Positions 25,082 through 33,852 of a stretch of DNA of 64,000 bases are shown here, one piece after another (within the stretch, counting starts at the first letter, position 1; each line of letters starts with the position of its first letter). The position numbers were made by a program, and so were the translations under genes. Below the pieces are notes generated by a model. The model did no database searches. It was not told where the DNA came from and saw only the letters and a list, made by a program, of their open reading frames with translations. The stretch is from Polynucleobacter necessarius (GTDB lineage Bacteria > Pseudomonadota > Gammaproteobacteria > Burkholderiales > Burkholderiaceae): the NCBI RefSeq assembly GCF_900095175.1, contig NZ_LT606946.1, forward strand, positions 188,712-252,711, read 5' to 3'.

Positions 25082-26135
25082 GGTGGATTCAAACACGAAG
25101 TGCAACACGGTTTAAGGATTGAGTAAAGACTTCATTCGGACTTCTAAATCCGAATCGCTTTCTGGGTCGGTTGTTTAATTTATCTTGGATCATTCTAAGC
25201 TCCTCATCCGTTACAGTCCATAACCGTCTTTTCTTGGGATGTATTGCCTTAGCAGCCCATTGAAGTTTTCATTCAATCCCCTTTGCCAGCTGGCAAAAGG
25301 ATCGGCAAAGTACGTTGTGCTATTTAATGCAGCATAAAATTTGCCGTGTCCTGCAAATTCCTTCCGTTTGTCAAAAGTAATGGTTTTGACTAGTGGGGCT
25401 AAGGGACTCAGTTTGCTAATTATGGCGGTACTTACTAAATCAGCGGTTTTATTGATGACTTTGGTGATGAGGGCATAACCCACTCTTACGCTCTACTAAA
25501 GTCACTGCGGCTTGCTTGTGGTGGGCTCCAATGACGGTGTCACCTTCCCAGTGACCAACTTGGGTTCGATCCTCATATGGGCTGGGCGCTGGCTAATGGG
25601 CATTCTGCCGATGATCTGGCCTCTGCGTCCCCGACCACTGGCATAGCGCTTTTTACGCTTCTTTTGGTGGCGCAGCCGTTGATACGGGCTACCGCCAATC
25701 GCTTTATCGACATAGCATGACGGTAAATCGTCTCATGGCTAATGCCTACATAATTGGCAATTTGCACTGGGCTCCACCGCTCTCCCAGGCAATTAATCGC
25801 CTCATTCCAGATGGTAAGGGTAATTCGAGTAGCGTTACGAAAGCCTAAGGAGCGCTCTTATGTCAACAGAGTAGCTAACTTGGGGCGATAACCTTTGCCA
25901 CCCGTATTACGCAAGAGCTCTCGGCTAATGGTCGACTTATGTCTATCCGTCAGCTTAAAAATCTTGCTTTGGGTTTTTCCGTCTTTCATGAGAATATAAA
26001 TCTGATATCGTTCAGTTTAGCAAAGGTGTTGATAGGTCATGGCTACTTTGACTTGCAGGTTTAGAAGCTTTGAATGCTAAAACATCCTTAGCCACTACAC
26101 ATTTATCAAAGTTACACTTCGCGGTTGAATCCACC
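25082..26135 (-). mobile_element. IS30-family insertion sequence (inactive)
   Basis: The element is bounded by 25-bp terminal inverted repeats at 25082-25106 and 26111-26135 that match at 22 of 25 positions. Flanks read AAAA on the left and AAAT on the right, compatible with a 3-bp AAA target duplication. The body carries one degraded IS30 transposase on the minus strand. At about 1,054 bp it is full-length for the family, but it cannot make an intact transposase. Confidence 0.85.
25089..26040 (-). pseudogene. IS30-family transposase, multiply frameshifted
   Basis: Reading the minus strand from ATG 26040 gives an IS30 transposase in fragments: an N-terminus with an early stop (TERYQIYILMKDGK and a helix-turn-helix RHKSTISREL), a middle part VQIANYVGISHETIYRH, a catalytic-core part with TFDKRKEFAGH and a ASWQRGLNENFNGLLRQY segment, and a C-terminus NNRPRKRFGFRSPNE. 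At least two internal stops and two frame changes separate them. The conserved Asp/Glu residues are largely recognisable, so decay looks fairly recent. Confidence 0.85.
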
Positions 26136-26183
26136 AAATATAACCATGGCCATGTCCCATAAAAATAATATCCGAAGCGAGAT

Positions 26184-28007
26184 ATGCTTAATTTTAATAA
26201 TATGCCAATGATCCAAAGGCACTTGGTTACCACATCTGATGAGCGGTCATGGAAAACAGATCAACCATTACTATTTCTCGGTGAGTGGTGTCGGCTTTAT
26301 GATAGAGCACAACATTGGTCTGGCCTTGATGCGATCGTCGCTCCCCCATTTAATTTTTCTATAGATCAGAAAAAAATACACATTGAATACGTGCAAGAGA
26401 TGTCACGCATTTTGTTGGGGGAATTAACTCTTGCTCTCAATAGGATGCATGAAGTGAACCATTCTCAGCGTTATTGGGATATTCTTCTGGGCTATTGGCT
26501 TCAGCGATACGTAGCGGTAAGTTTTAATAGATATTTCACCATTAAGAATGTTATTGATCAGTATAAGATAAAAAGTACTACGGTCTTTGCGCTGAAAGAT
26601 TACACATTGGCTACAGATGACTCAATTAACTTTTTGTACGCTTGCAATTCCCCACTTTGGAATCATATTTTTTATAAAGATGTATTGCAACATCTTGGTG
26701 GGTGTGAGTTGGAATATTTATCTTTAGTTGATGGCGAGATAGACTGTTTTAGATTTCATACTAATGGAGTTCAAGCGAACCAGAAATCTTTCTATAAGCA
26801 AGCAAGGCATGTCATTTCTCGTTTACTTTCATCTTTTAAAAGCAACAAGCACGCTTATATTTTTAATACCTATTTGCCAAGATGGCAAGAAGCCAAGCTT
26901 AATTTTTCTTTTGGGCAGTGCCCTCAATTATGGGAAAGCCCACCCATACAGTTCACCCCGTTAAATAAAGATCTACGATATCTTTTTAGAATTAACACAG
27001 ATGGATATACTGGATTTGAAAATTTCGTACGACGTCAATTGCCGAAAACTATACCAATTTGTTATTTAGAGGGATATTCAAAGCTATGCAATCAGGCTGA
27101 TTCCTTACCCTGGCCTACTAAGCCAAAGTTCATTTTTACTTCAACTAGTTTCGATAATGATGAGATATTTAAAGCCTGGACTGCTAAAAAAACGGAACAG
27201 AAAATACCTTATTATATTGGTCAGCATGGAAATCAATATGGGACTCATATATATATTGGGAATGAAAAGTGGCCTTTGCGTCAATCAGCAGATAATTTTC
27301 TAACCTGGGGGTGGCAATATGATAAAACTAAAGATATCCCAGCCTTTATTTTTAAAACCGCAGGTAAGAAAAAAAGAAATAGATCATTGAATGGAGGGCT
27401 GCTACTAATTGAGGTGTATCAACAGCATATGTGCGATCCATTTGATACTTATTATGAGCATGGGGTGTATTACAAAGAGCAGTTTGAGTTTGTTAATGCG
27501 TTACCTGCAGAAATTAAGAGAATGCTTACTGTTCGTCTGCATAACAGTTGGCATTTGACCACTTGGTCCGACGGTAGGCGTTGGGCTGATTTTGACCCTT
27601 CAATTCATATAGATTCTGGAATATTGCCAGTAGAGAAGTTGACCGCTCAAAGCCGTTTAGTTGTCCACTCGTACGACTCTACTGGCATATTGGAAACTTT
27701 GTCTTTGAATATCCCAACCCTATGCTTTTGGCATGGGGGACTTGATCATTTATTGCCTGTGGCAAAACCCTATTATGAACTTTTGAGAGGTGTTGGAATA
27801 ATTGCCGATACTCCTAAGCAGGCCGCTGAGTTTGTTGCCTTAAATTGGGGTGATATTGATAAATGGTGGGCTAGTGAAGAGGTCCAGCGTGTGCGTCAAA
27901 TATTTTGTAATCAGTATGCAAGAAGTGAAAATGAACCTGTAACTACTCTGAAGGCCATTCTCTGTAGGGCTAGCAATAATTTTACAGGACAAATTAAAAA
28001 CGCCTGA
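26184..28007 (+). CDS. LIC12162-family putative transferase
   Basis: The 607-residue protein matches the LIC12162 family (TIGR04331-type), first described in Leptospira surface-carbohydrate loci: an N-terminal LVTTSDERSW, LLFLGEWCRLY, then NHSQRYWDILLG, and a C-terminal half with YYIGQHGNQYG and HSYDSTGILETLSLNIPT, which looks like a GT-B nucleotide-sugar site. It is presumed to be a cytoplasmic glycosyltransferase, possibly for a nonulosonic acid, but its reaction is not established. Starts at 26184, 26202 or 26208 are all possible and none has a clear ribosome binding site. An IS30 element ends 49 bp upstream, so its original promoter may be lost. Confidence 0.75.
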   Translation: MLNFNNMPMIQRHLVTTSDERSWKTDQPLLFLGEWCRLYDRAQHWSGLDAIVAPPFNFSIDQKKIHIEYVQEMSRILLGELTLALNRMHEVNHSQRYWDILLGYWLQRYVAVSFNRYFTIKNVIDQYKIKSTTVFALKDYTLATDDSINFLYACNSPLWNHIFYKDVLQHLGGCELEYLSLVDGEIDCFRFHTNGVQANQKSFYKQARHVISRLLSSFKSNKHAYIFNTYLPRWQEAKLNFSFGQCPQLWESPPIQFTPLNKDLRYLFRINTDGYTGFENFVRRQLPKTIPICYLEGYSKLCNQADSLPWPTKPKFIFTSTSFDNDEIFKAWTAKKTEQKIPYYIGQHGNQYGTHIYIGNEKWPLRQSADNFLTWGWQYDKTKDIPAFIFKTAGKKKRNRSLNGGLLLIEVYQQHMCDPFDTYYEHGVYYKEQFEFVNALPAEIKRMLTVRLHNSWHLTTWSDGRRWADFDPSIHIDSGILPVEKLTAQSRLVVHSYDSTGILETLSLNIPTLCFWHGGLDHLLPVAKPYYELLRGVGIIADTPKQAAEFVALNWGDIDKWWASEEVQRVRQIFCNQYARSENEPVTTLKAILCRASNNFTGQIKNA

Positions 28008-28020
28008 AACAAGTATCAAG

Positions 28021-28048
28021 TATTAAATATTAAATATTAAATATTAAA
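28021..28048 (+). repeat. 7-bp AT-rich tandem repeat (TATTAAA x4)
   Basis: Four exact TATTAAA units lie between the LIC12162-family gene and the YdcF-like gene. Composition changes sharply from AT-rich to GC-rich just after it, so it may mark a junction. Confidence 0.8.
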
Positions 28049-28085
28049 TTAAGTCTACCAGCAGTGCGCAAATTTAAGGGCGGTA

Positions 28086-28874
28086 ATGCAAATATATCTT
28101 CACAAAATTCTGCCAGTTTTCCTGTTGCCTGTTGGCATTACTCTGATTCTTGTCATGGCCGGGCTACTGTTCAGACGCCGATCGTTTATCTGGGTTGGGC
28201 TAGCCGTACTTTGGTTGAGCAGCACTCCGCTGGTTAGCGACTTATTGGTTCGATCTGCAGAGACTTGGGCGGAGCGAAGACTAGCCATTGACGCCCCACG
28301 AGTAGATGCAATCGTGGTGTTGAGTGGCGGCCGAGTTGTCGCGCCGGGTGTGGCGGCAGTAAGCGAATGGGCCGATGCCAATCGATTTTTTGGCGGCGTA
28401 GAATTGTTCAAAGCGAACAAGGCGCCACTGTTGATTTTTACCGGAGGATGGGCGCCGTGGGAGCCCAAGGCCAAGCCAGAGGGTGAGTTATTGATCAAAT
28501 ACGCCAAAGCCCTGGGCGTGCCGGCTAAGAGTATGTTTACCACCGGCGCGGTAGTGAATACGGCAGAGGAAGCCGAAGCTGTTGCCGCACTTCTGTTACA
28601 GCGATCTTTCGTTGACACAGGGCGACGAGGGGCGCATCCGCATGTGTTGCTGGTGACTTCAGCCTTACATATGCTGAGGGCACAAGGGTTGTTTGAGCAC
28701 GCGGGTCTGAAAGTGACGCCATTTCCGGTAGATTTCAAGGTATCAGCTGGCAGTGAGTTGGGAATCCTGGATTTTCTCCCTAGTGCGGGGGCTTTGAATC
28801 AAACTGAACAGGTGTGGCGCGAGATGTACGGTCGTGCGTATTATGGGGTGCGCAGCGTGAGAAAAACAAGATGA
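28086..28874 (+). CDS. YdcF/SanA family (DUF218) membrane protein
   Basis: The 262-residue protein has two N-terminal helices (residues 8-28 and 34-52) and a DUF218 domain with VDAIVVLSGGR (about residue 75), FTGGWAP, and NTAEEAEAVAALL. DUF218 proteins (YdcF, SanA, ElyC) are envelope proteins linked to peptidoglycan or undecaprenyl-lipid metabolism; ElyC affects cell-wall assembly. AAGGGCGG is a strong Shine-Dalgarno before ATG 28086. Its GC-rich codons contrast with both neighbours, indicating a separate origin within the mosaic. Confidence 0.85.
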   Translation: MQIYLHKILPVFLLPVGITLILVMAGLLFRRRSFIWVGLAVLWLSSTPLVSDLLVRSAETWAERRLAIDAPRVDAIVVLSGGRVVAPGVAAVSEWADANRFFGGVELFKANKAPLLIFTGGWAPWEPKAKPEGELLIKYAKALGVPAKSMFTTGAVVNTAEEAEAVAALLLQRSFVDTGRRGAHPHVLLVTSALHMLRAQGLFEHAGLKVTPFPVDFKVSAGSELGILDFLPSAGALNQTEQVWREMYGRAYYGVRSVRKTR

Positions 28875-28969
28875 ACGGATTAAGGTATGCGGAATAGACG
28901 GGCAAGGTCAGTCCTCAAGTTTTGCATCAGGTCGAATGAGTTTGTTCTAAAAAAATGGAGTGATAATAA

Positions 28970-30331
28970 TTGCATAAAATAATACGGCTTAATTTTTTTG
29001 AGAAACTTACTGAGCGATTTCGAAGCGCTGCTTTGCCTTATAAATTTGGATTTGTGCATTGTCATTCATATCTAAATGATCGGGAAATGGTCCAGATTAA
29101 GATGATGCTGGAGACTAAGAATAAAAGTGAAAAACAGAGTGTAATACTAGAATTTGAAGATCAGTTTTCAAAACTGGTTGGGCGGGGGTCTTCTTCAAGT
29201 TTTGCTTCAGGTCGAATGGCCTTTTATGCATTAATGGAATGTCTCAATATAACTAAGGGGGATGAGGTTATATTGACTGCATTTACTTGCTCTGTAATGG
29301 TCAATGCAATAATGAAGCGAGGTGCTACTCCAGTATTTTCTGATGTTGATAGCAAAACCTTTGGATCAAGTTCTCTTGCCATTCAAAAAGTAATAACTAG
29401 AAAAACAAAGTTAATTGTTGCGCAACACTCATTTGGAATTCCGTGCGACATTGAACCTATCATCCAACTTGCTAAAGAGCATGGTATTTATGTTGTTGAA
29501 GACTGTGCACTTTCACTTAATTCATCTATAAACGGAGTTAAAGTCGGTAACTGGGGTGATGCAGCAATTTTTTCTTTTGATCACAGTAAGCCCCTAAATA
29601 CAATAATCGGCGGAATACTATATACGCGAGATACTGAAATTCATGAGAAGGTTAATCATATATCAAGTATGTCTCCTTCACTTTCTTTTGAGCATCAAAC
29701 AAATCTCTATAACCAAATGATATTTGAGAAAAGACATTACATGCCCAATAGATACCCACGTGCGGAAATATTTTCTAAATTGCGAAGCATTTGGGCGAGC
29801 ATTTGGACGGGTAACCAAAACATTTTTTTTGATGAAAATAATAATAAACCTTTATCTAATAATGAAAGTTATCCATACCCTGCTAAGATGCCTGCTTTTT
29901 TGGCATTGCTAGGTACGTTTGAATTAAATCGATGGGATAAGAAGGAAAGCTTTAGAAAAAAATTACTCGCAAGTATCATTGGAATAATTAAAAAAAATGA
30001 ATATTGCTCATATTTACCTGAGGTTTACAGTGATACTACGAGAGATATTGTACCGCTGCGTTTTGTATTATCAGGAGACGAATCTCATGAGATATCGCAA
30101 AAAATCAAAAAATACATAGATGTAAACTGGGTATGGTTTCGGCAACCAATTGTTGGTGCAACAGATGGATTAGAAAATATTGGGTATGTAAGTGGTTCCT
30201 GCGAGGTTTCTGAAAAGATCTGTTCAACTATCATCAATTTCCCGTGTAATATAAATGAGGGCTATGAGCAATTGTTATTGAATTGCATCGACAACTCTTT
30301 TAATAATCAAATGGCCAATTTTTCTAATTAA
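28970..30331 (+). CDS. DegT/DnrJ/EryC1-family PLP-dependent sugar aminotransferase
   Basis: The 453-residue protein contains FASGRMAFYALM, the aspartate strand VVEDCALSLN, and FDHSKPLN with the PLP lysine (about residue 209), so it can form the Schiff base. It is longer than typical family members (about 380), with extra sequence around residues 245-300. The start is TTG 28970 behind GGAG with 9-base spacing; no ATG is available. It probably transfers an amino group to a keto sugar. A 24-bp piece of its own coding sequence (29195-29218) occurs almost exactly at 28915-28938 upstream. Confidence 0.75.
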   Translation: MHKIIRLNFFEKLTERFRSAALPYKFGFVHCHSYLNDREMVQIKMMLETKNKSEKQSVILEFEDQFSKLVGRGSSSSFASGRMAFYALMECLNITKGDEVILTAFTCSVMVNAIMKRGATPVFSDVDSKTFGSSSLAIQKVITRKTKLIVAQHSFGIPCDIEPIIQLAKEHGIYVVEDCALSLNSSINGVKVGNWGDAAIFSFDHSKPLNTIIGGILYTRDTEIHEKVNHISSMSPSLSFEHQTNLYNQMIFEKRHYMPNRYPRAEIFSKLRSIWASIWTGNQNIFFDENNNKPLSNNESYPYPAKMPAFLALLGTFELNRWDKKESFRKKLLASIIGIIKKNEYCSYLPEVYSDTTRDIVPLRFVLSGDESHEISQKIKKYIDVNWVWFRQPIVGATDGLENIGYVSGSCEVSEKICSTIINFPCNINEGYEQLLLNCIDNSFNNQMANFSN

Positions 30332-30358
30332 TTTTTTTACAAAAGGTCTCTGTTAAAT

Positions 30359-31132
30359 ATGAAAGTTGTTATTCTTGCAGGTGGGTCTGGTACTAGGCTG
30401 GCCGAATTTACTGACGTTATTCCAAAGCCAATGGTCCCTGTTGGCGGGCAACCTATTTTATTGCATTTGATGAATATTTTTGCTCGTTATGGCCACGTTG
30501 ATTTTCACATAGCACTAGGCTATAAGGCGCAAGTAATTAAGGAATACTTCTTGAATTATTATGCGCTTAATTCTGATTTTACAGTTAATTTGGCAGATGG
30601 CAGCATCACAAACCATGCTAGTAAACCTGTTGATTGGAGAGTAACGCTGGTTGATACGGGTCTTAATTCTATGACCGGTGGTCGCGTAAAGCGAATGCGA
30701 AGCTATGTTGGGAGTGAAACATTTTTACTTACATATGGTGATGGTTTGGCAAATATTGATGTAGATGCCTTGATTCGTTTTCACAAATCACATGGAAAAA
30801 TGGCAACTGTAACGGCGGTACACCCGGGTGCCAGGTTTGGCGAGCTTGCACTCGACAAAAACAACTCTGTAAGGTCTTTTAAGGAGAAGCCGCAAATGGG
30901 TAGTGGCTGGATCAACGGAGGTTTTTTTGTTATTGAGCCGACTTTCCTGGATTTAATTCCTGATGATGAAACGATTCTTGAGAAGCAGCCTTTAGAACAT
31001 GTGGCGTCCATTGGTGAGTTAATGGCATACCAGCATGATGGATTTTGGCAGTGTATGGATACCATTCGCGACCACAATGTACTTGAGGAATTATGGGCTA
31101 GTGGTAAGGCGCCATGGAATTATGAAAGTTAG
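30359..31132 (+). CDS. rfbF: Glucose-1-phosphate cytidylyltransferase
   Basis: The 257-residue nucleotidyltransferase has LAGGSGTRLAEFT (residues 6-18), IPKPMVPVGGQPIL, LTYGDGLANID with the metal aspartate, and EKPQMGSGWINGGFFV, all diagnostic for RfbF. It makes CDP-D-glucose from CTP and glucose-1-phosphate and so feeds the dehydratase RfbG at 21308. AAAGG upstream of ATG 30359 is the ribosome binding site. The two genes are usually adjacent; here they are separated by about 8 kb of foreign-looking genes. Confidence 0.92.
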   Translation: MKVVILAGGSGTRLAEFTDVIPKPMVPVGGQPILLHLMNIFARYGHVDFHIALGYKAQVIKEYFLNYYALNSDFTVNLADGSITNHASKPVDWRVTLVDTGLNSMTGGRVKRMRSYVGSETFLLTYGDGLANIDVDALIRFHKSHGKMATVTAVHPGARFGELALDKNNSVRSFKEKPQMGSGWINGGFFVIEPTFLDLIPDDETILEKQPLEHVASIGELMAYQHDGFWQCMDTIRDHNVLEELWASGKAPWNYES

Positions 31133-31134
31133 TA

Positions 31135-32271
31135 ATGAGTAGTTTGATTAGGCTGTCAAAATCATGCATCGCCGAACCAGAAAAACTCGCGGTTATGGGC
31201 GTTTTAGATCGTGAATTTCTTGGCATGGGCGCCGAGGTGCAGAGGTTTGAACAAATGCTTACTGAGTTCTTTGGCCGGTCAACAGTGTGTGTGGTAAATG
31301 GCACCACCGCATTGCAATTGGCTTTGCAAGCATGTGAGATAGGCCCAGGTGATGAGGTGTTGGTTCAGTCGCTCACATATGTGGCGAGCTTCCAGGCTAT
31401 TTCTGCTACAGGTGCAAGGCCTGTAGCCTGTGATATTGAGAACGCAACGTTGACATTAGATTGGCGTGATGCTGAAAAACGTCTTACAACCAAAACGAAG
31501 GCGATTATGCCTGTACATTACAGCGGTGGTGTTGGTGCTCTGAATGAGATGTATGCCTTTGCCCGTAAGCATGGTTTACGTGTAATTGAGGACGCAGCTC
31601 ACGCTTTTGGCTCAGTGTACCAAGGCCAACGTGTTGGTGGCTTTGGAGATGTAGCGTGTTTTAGCTTTGATGGTATTAAAAATATCACAAGTGGCGAAGG
31701 CGGATGTGTCGTAACTGATGACCCCGATGTATTGCGTAGAGTTCAAGACGCACGATTATTGGGGGTCGAAAAAGATACCGAGAAACGCTATATGGGGCAA
31801 CGCAGTTGGGAATTCGATGTGTCTGCCCAAGGCTGGCGTTATCACATGAGTAATATGATGGCGGCAATAGGGATGGAACAACTCAAGCGTTTCCCAGAAA
31901 TGGCGTCTAAAAGGCAGCGTTTGGCAAATCGCTATGATGAATTGCTGTGTGATCACCAGAACATTCAAATCCGAACTCAAGACTATTCAGCAATCGTGCC
32001 ACATATCTATGTCGTACGTATTAAAAATATGCCGAATCGTAAGCTACTGCAGCAAAGGTTGCTAGATCTTGGGATACAAACAGGTATTCATTACCAACCC
32101 AATCATGTGCTTAGTTTTTATAGCGAAGTAAATGCCTTGCCATTGCCTATCACAGATTCTGCTTTCTCTGAATTATTATCGCTTCCATTGCACCCAGACT
32201 TAACTGAGGACGACGTTGAGTTTGTTTGTACTACGCTGAAGGAGGTTCTTTGTGACTTTCACACAAAGTGA
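31135..32271 (+). CDS. DegT/DnrJ/EryC1-family sugar aminotransferase
   Basis: The 378-residue protein has NGTTALQLALQA, VIEDAAHAFGS and FDGIKNITSGEGG, where the lysine forms the PLP Schiff base, so it is a true aminotransferase rather than the lysine-less RfbH dehydrase. It probably aminates the 4-keto position of the CDP-6-deoxy sugar, given its position right behind rfbF. It starts 3 bp after rfbF stops. Its end overlaps the next transferase gene by 20 bp. Confidence 0.85.
   Translation: MSSLIRLSKSCIAEPEKLAVMGVLDREFLGMGAEVQRFEQMLTEFFGRSTVCVVNGTTALQLALQACEIGPGDEVLVQSLTYVASFQAISATGARPVACDIENATLTLDWRDAEKRLTTKTKAIMPVHYSGGVGALNEMYAFARKHGLRVIEDAAHAFGSVYQGQRVGGFGDVACFSFDGIKNITSGEGGCVVTDDPDVLRRVQDARLLGVEKDTEKRYMGQRSWEFDVSAQGWRYHMSNMMAAIGMEQLKRFPEMASKRQRLANRYDELLCDHQNIQIRTQDYSAIVPHIYVVRIKNMPNRKLLQQRLLDLGIQTGIHYQPNHVLSFYSEVNALPLPITDSAFSELLSLPLHPDLTEDDVEFVCTTLKEVLCDFHTK
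32239..32245 (+). promoter_or_regulatory. Strong Shine-Dalgarno that decides a GTG start
   Basis: AAGGAGG lies 6 bases before the GTG at 32252, inside the end of the aminotransferase gene. It supports the GTG start and a 20-bp gene overlap for the following GT2 enzyme. Confidence 0.75.
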
Positions 32272-33175
32272 TGCTTTAAAATTGGGTAAGGAGCCTTTGG
32301 TTAGTGTTGTGATGAACTGCTATAACAGCGCTAAGTATTTGCGGGAGAGTATCGATAGTGTGCTTGCGCAAACCTATAAAAATTGGGAGATTATTTTTTG
32401 GGATAACCAATCTACCGATGAGAGCGCTAAAGTATTCCTTAGTTATGCTGATGAAAGATTTCACTATTATTTGGCCCCTGAGTTTACTAAATTAGGTCTG
32501 GCACGTAACCTGGCTGTTGCTCAAGCTAAGGGTGATTGGCTCGGTTTTTTAGATTGCGATGATATGTGGTTGCCTGCGAAGTTGGAACAACAGCTAGATA
32601 TTGTCATTCATGAAAGCTCTGACTTGGGTTTGGTATATGGGCAATGTTTGGTAATAAAAGGCGACAGCGAAGTAAAAACTGGTTGGGCGAAAAGGCAGTA
32701 CAAGTATGGCAATAAAACAAATTTAAAGGCCTTGCCCGAAGGTTGGATTCTTCAGAAAATACTGAAGCTTAATTTTATCCCTTTATTAACGGCAATTGTT
32801 GCTAGCGATGTCTATCATCAAGTTGGCGGCATATCACCACATTTTGAACAAGCGGAAGATTATGAATTATTTGTAAAAATTTCAGCCACTAAAAAGGTGC
32901 GTGCGGTTCAGGATGTTGTAGCGTTATATAGGGTTCACTCTAGTAACATTTCACATGGTAATGAAGAAAAGAATTTTTCAGAATGCATAGAAATTGTCGG
33001 TAGGTTTTTACCTGATCCAATAGCTAAGGCTGGTTTGCATTGCCAACATACTATTCACGCAATAATTTTAGCTAAAAATGGTAATTTAATAAGTGGGCTT
33101 TTACACTTTATTATGTTCGGTAGTTTTCTTGAATTATATATGCTCATCTATAAGAAAATTACGCGTAAACTTTAG
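32252..33175 (+). CDS. Glycosyltransferase family 2
   Basis: The 307-residue GT-A enzyme has VSVVMNCYNSAKYL, DNQSTDESA and the metal-site DCDDMW (about residue 100), then a C-terminal hydrophobic segment (about 275-300). It is coupled to the aminotransferase, so it may transfer the amino-deoxy sugar made by that pathway; this is inference from order only. The GTG start is set by a perfect upstream Shine-Dalgarno. Confidence 0.85.
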   Translation: MTFTQSDALKLGKEPLVSVVMNCYNSAKYLRESIDSVLAQTYKNWEIIFWDNQSTDESAKVFLSYADERFHYYLAPEFTKLGLARNLAVAQAKGDWLGFLDCDDMWLPAKLEQQLDIVIHESSDLGLVYGQCLVIKGDSEVKTGWAKRQYKYGNKTNLKALPEGWILQKILKLNFIPLLTAIVASDVYHQVGGISPHFEQAEDYELFVKISATKKVRAVQDVVALYRVHSSNISHGNEEKNFSECIEIVGRFLPDPIAKAGLHCQHTIHAIILAKNGNLISGLLHFIMFGSFLELYMLIYKKITRKL

Positions 33176-33185
33176 GAAAATCAGA

Positions 33186-33420
33186 ATTAACGTCGCATCG
33201 TTGCTCGCTTCACCGATTTGCTCAAGGTGCCAATAGTGGTTACTACGACTGGCGTGCTCGTCATTCCAGTAATTGTTCTCATGACAGCCGACGATTTTTT
33301 TTGCAATGCATCCACGCGCTGCATGCGGAAAGCCAGGGCGTATTTGACAGCCCTCCCATGCTTGATGAATTACATTGCGAGGGTGAACTTGCCCCACCTA
33401 TTCACCCACCCTTAACTGGG
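33186..33420 (+). pseudogene. IS3-family transposase (orfB) remnant
   Basis: One frame reads SGYYDWRAR near 33236 and then ALHAESQG followed by SPPMLDEL, matching the N-terminal region of IS3-family OrfB (normally SGYYxW, HAESRGTYGSPR). Frameshifts and stops break it, and no orfA or inverted repeats were found. The rest of the gap to 33852 is AT-rich and I see nothing coding in it. Confidence 0.65.
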
Positions 33421-33852
33421 TAAATTACTTTATCAAGATACTAGCCACTTGAATTTTGATGGTTCAAGTTATGTTGCACCGTATATAGTTAAAACTATTA
33501 ATTCCAGTAAGTAACAACTCGTTCAATTTTATTCCCTCAATTTATGTAACTTAAGCGCCACTTAAGTATTAAAATATAAAATGTTTTTACTTTGTTAAAA
33601 CTAGTTTTGTGGCAGAGAGTTAAGAGTAGGCCTGATTATTTGTTGGTACTATATGATTATTTGATGTTCTAAGGGTAACCAAAAAATTGAAAAGAGGCTT
33701 TTATCGTGATTGTGATAACACGGTACAGAGTACTGACTGAATTTGCTTTAGATTTTATGACAGGGTGCCGTATAAGCGATTAAACTGTATCAACCCAATA
33801 ATTTAGCTGCCTTTATAATCCTCCCTATATTTTCTAAAAAATGAGTAATTAA

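Noticed and set aside
28021..28048. Possible CRISPR-like or replication iteron repeat
   Set aside because: Only four 7-bp AT units without spacers, DnaA boxes or a replication gene.
28100..28738. 212-residue open frame on the minus strand
   Set aside because: It is antisense to the clear YdcF/DUF218 gene in a GC-rich stretch; no family motif and low-complexity composition.
31135..32271. RfbH (CDP-4-dehydro-6-deoxyglucose dehydrase)
   Set aside because: RfbH has no PLP lysine and is longer; this protein keeps the lysine in FDGIKNITSG, so it is an aminotransferase.
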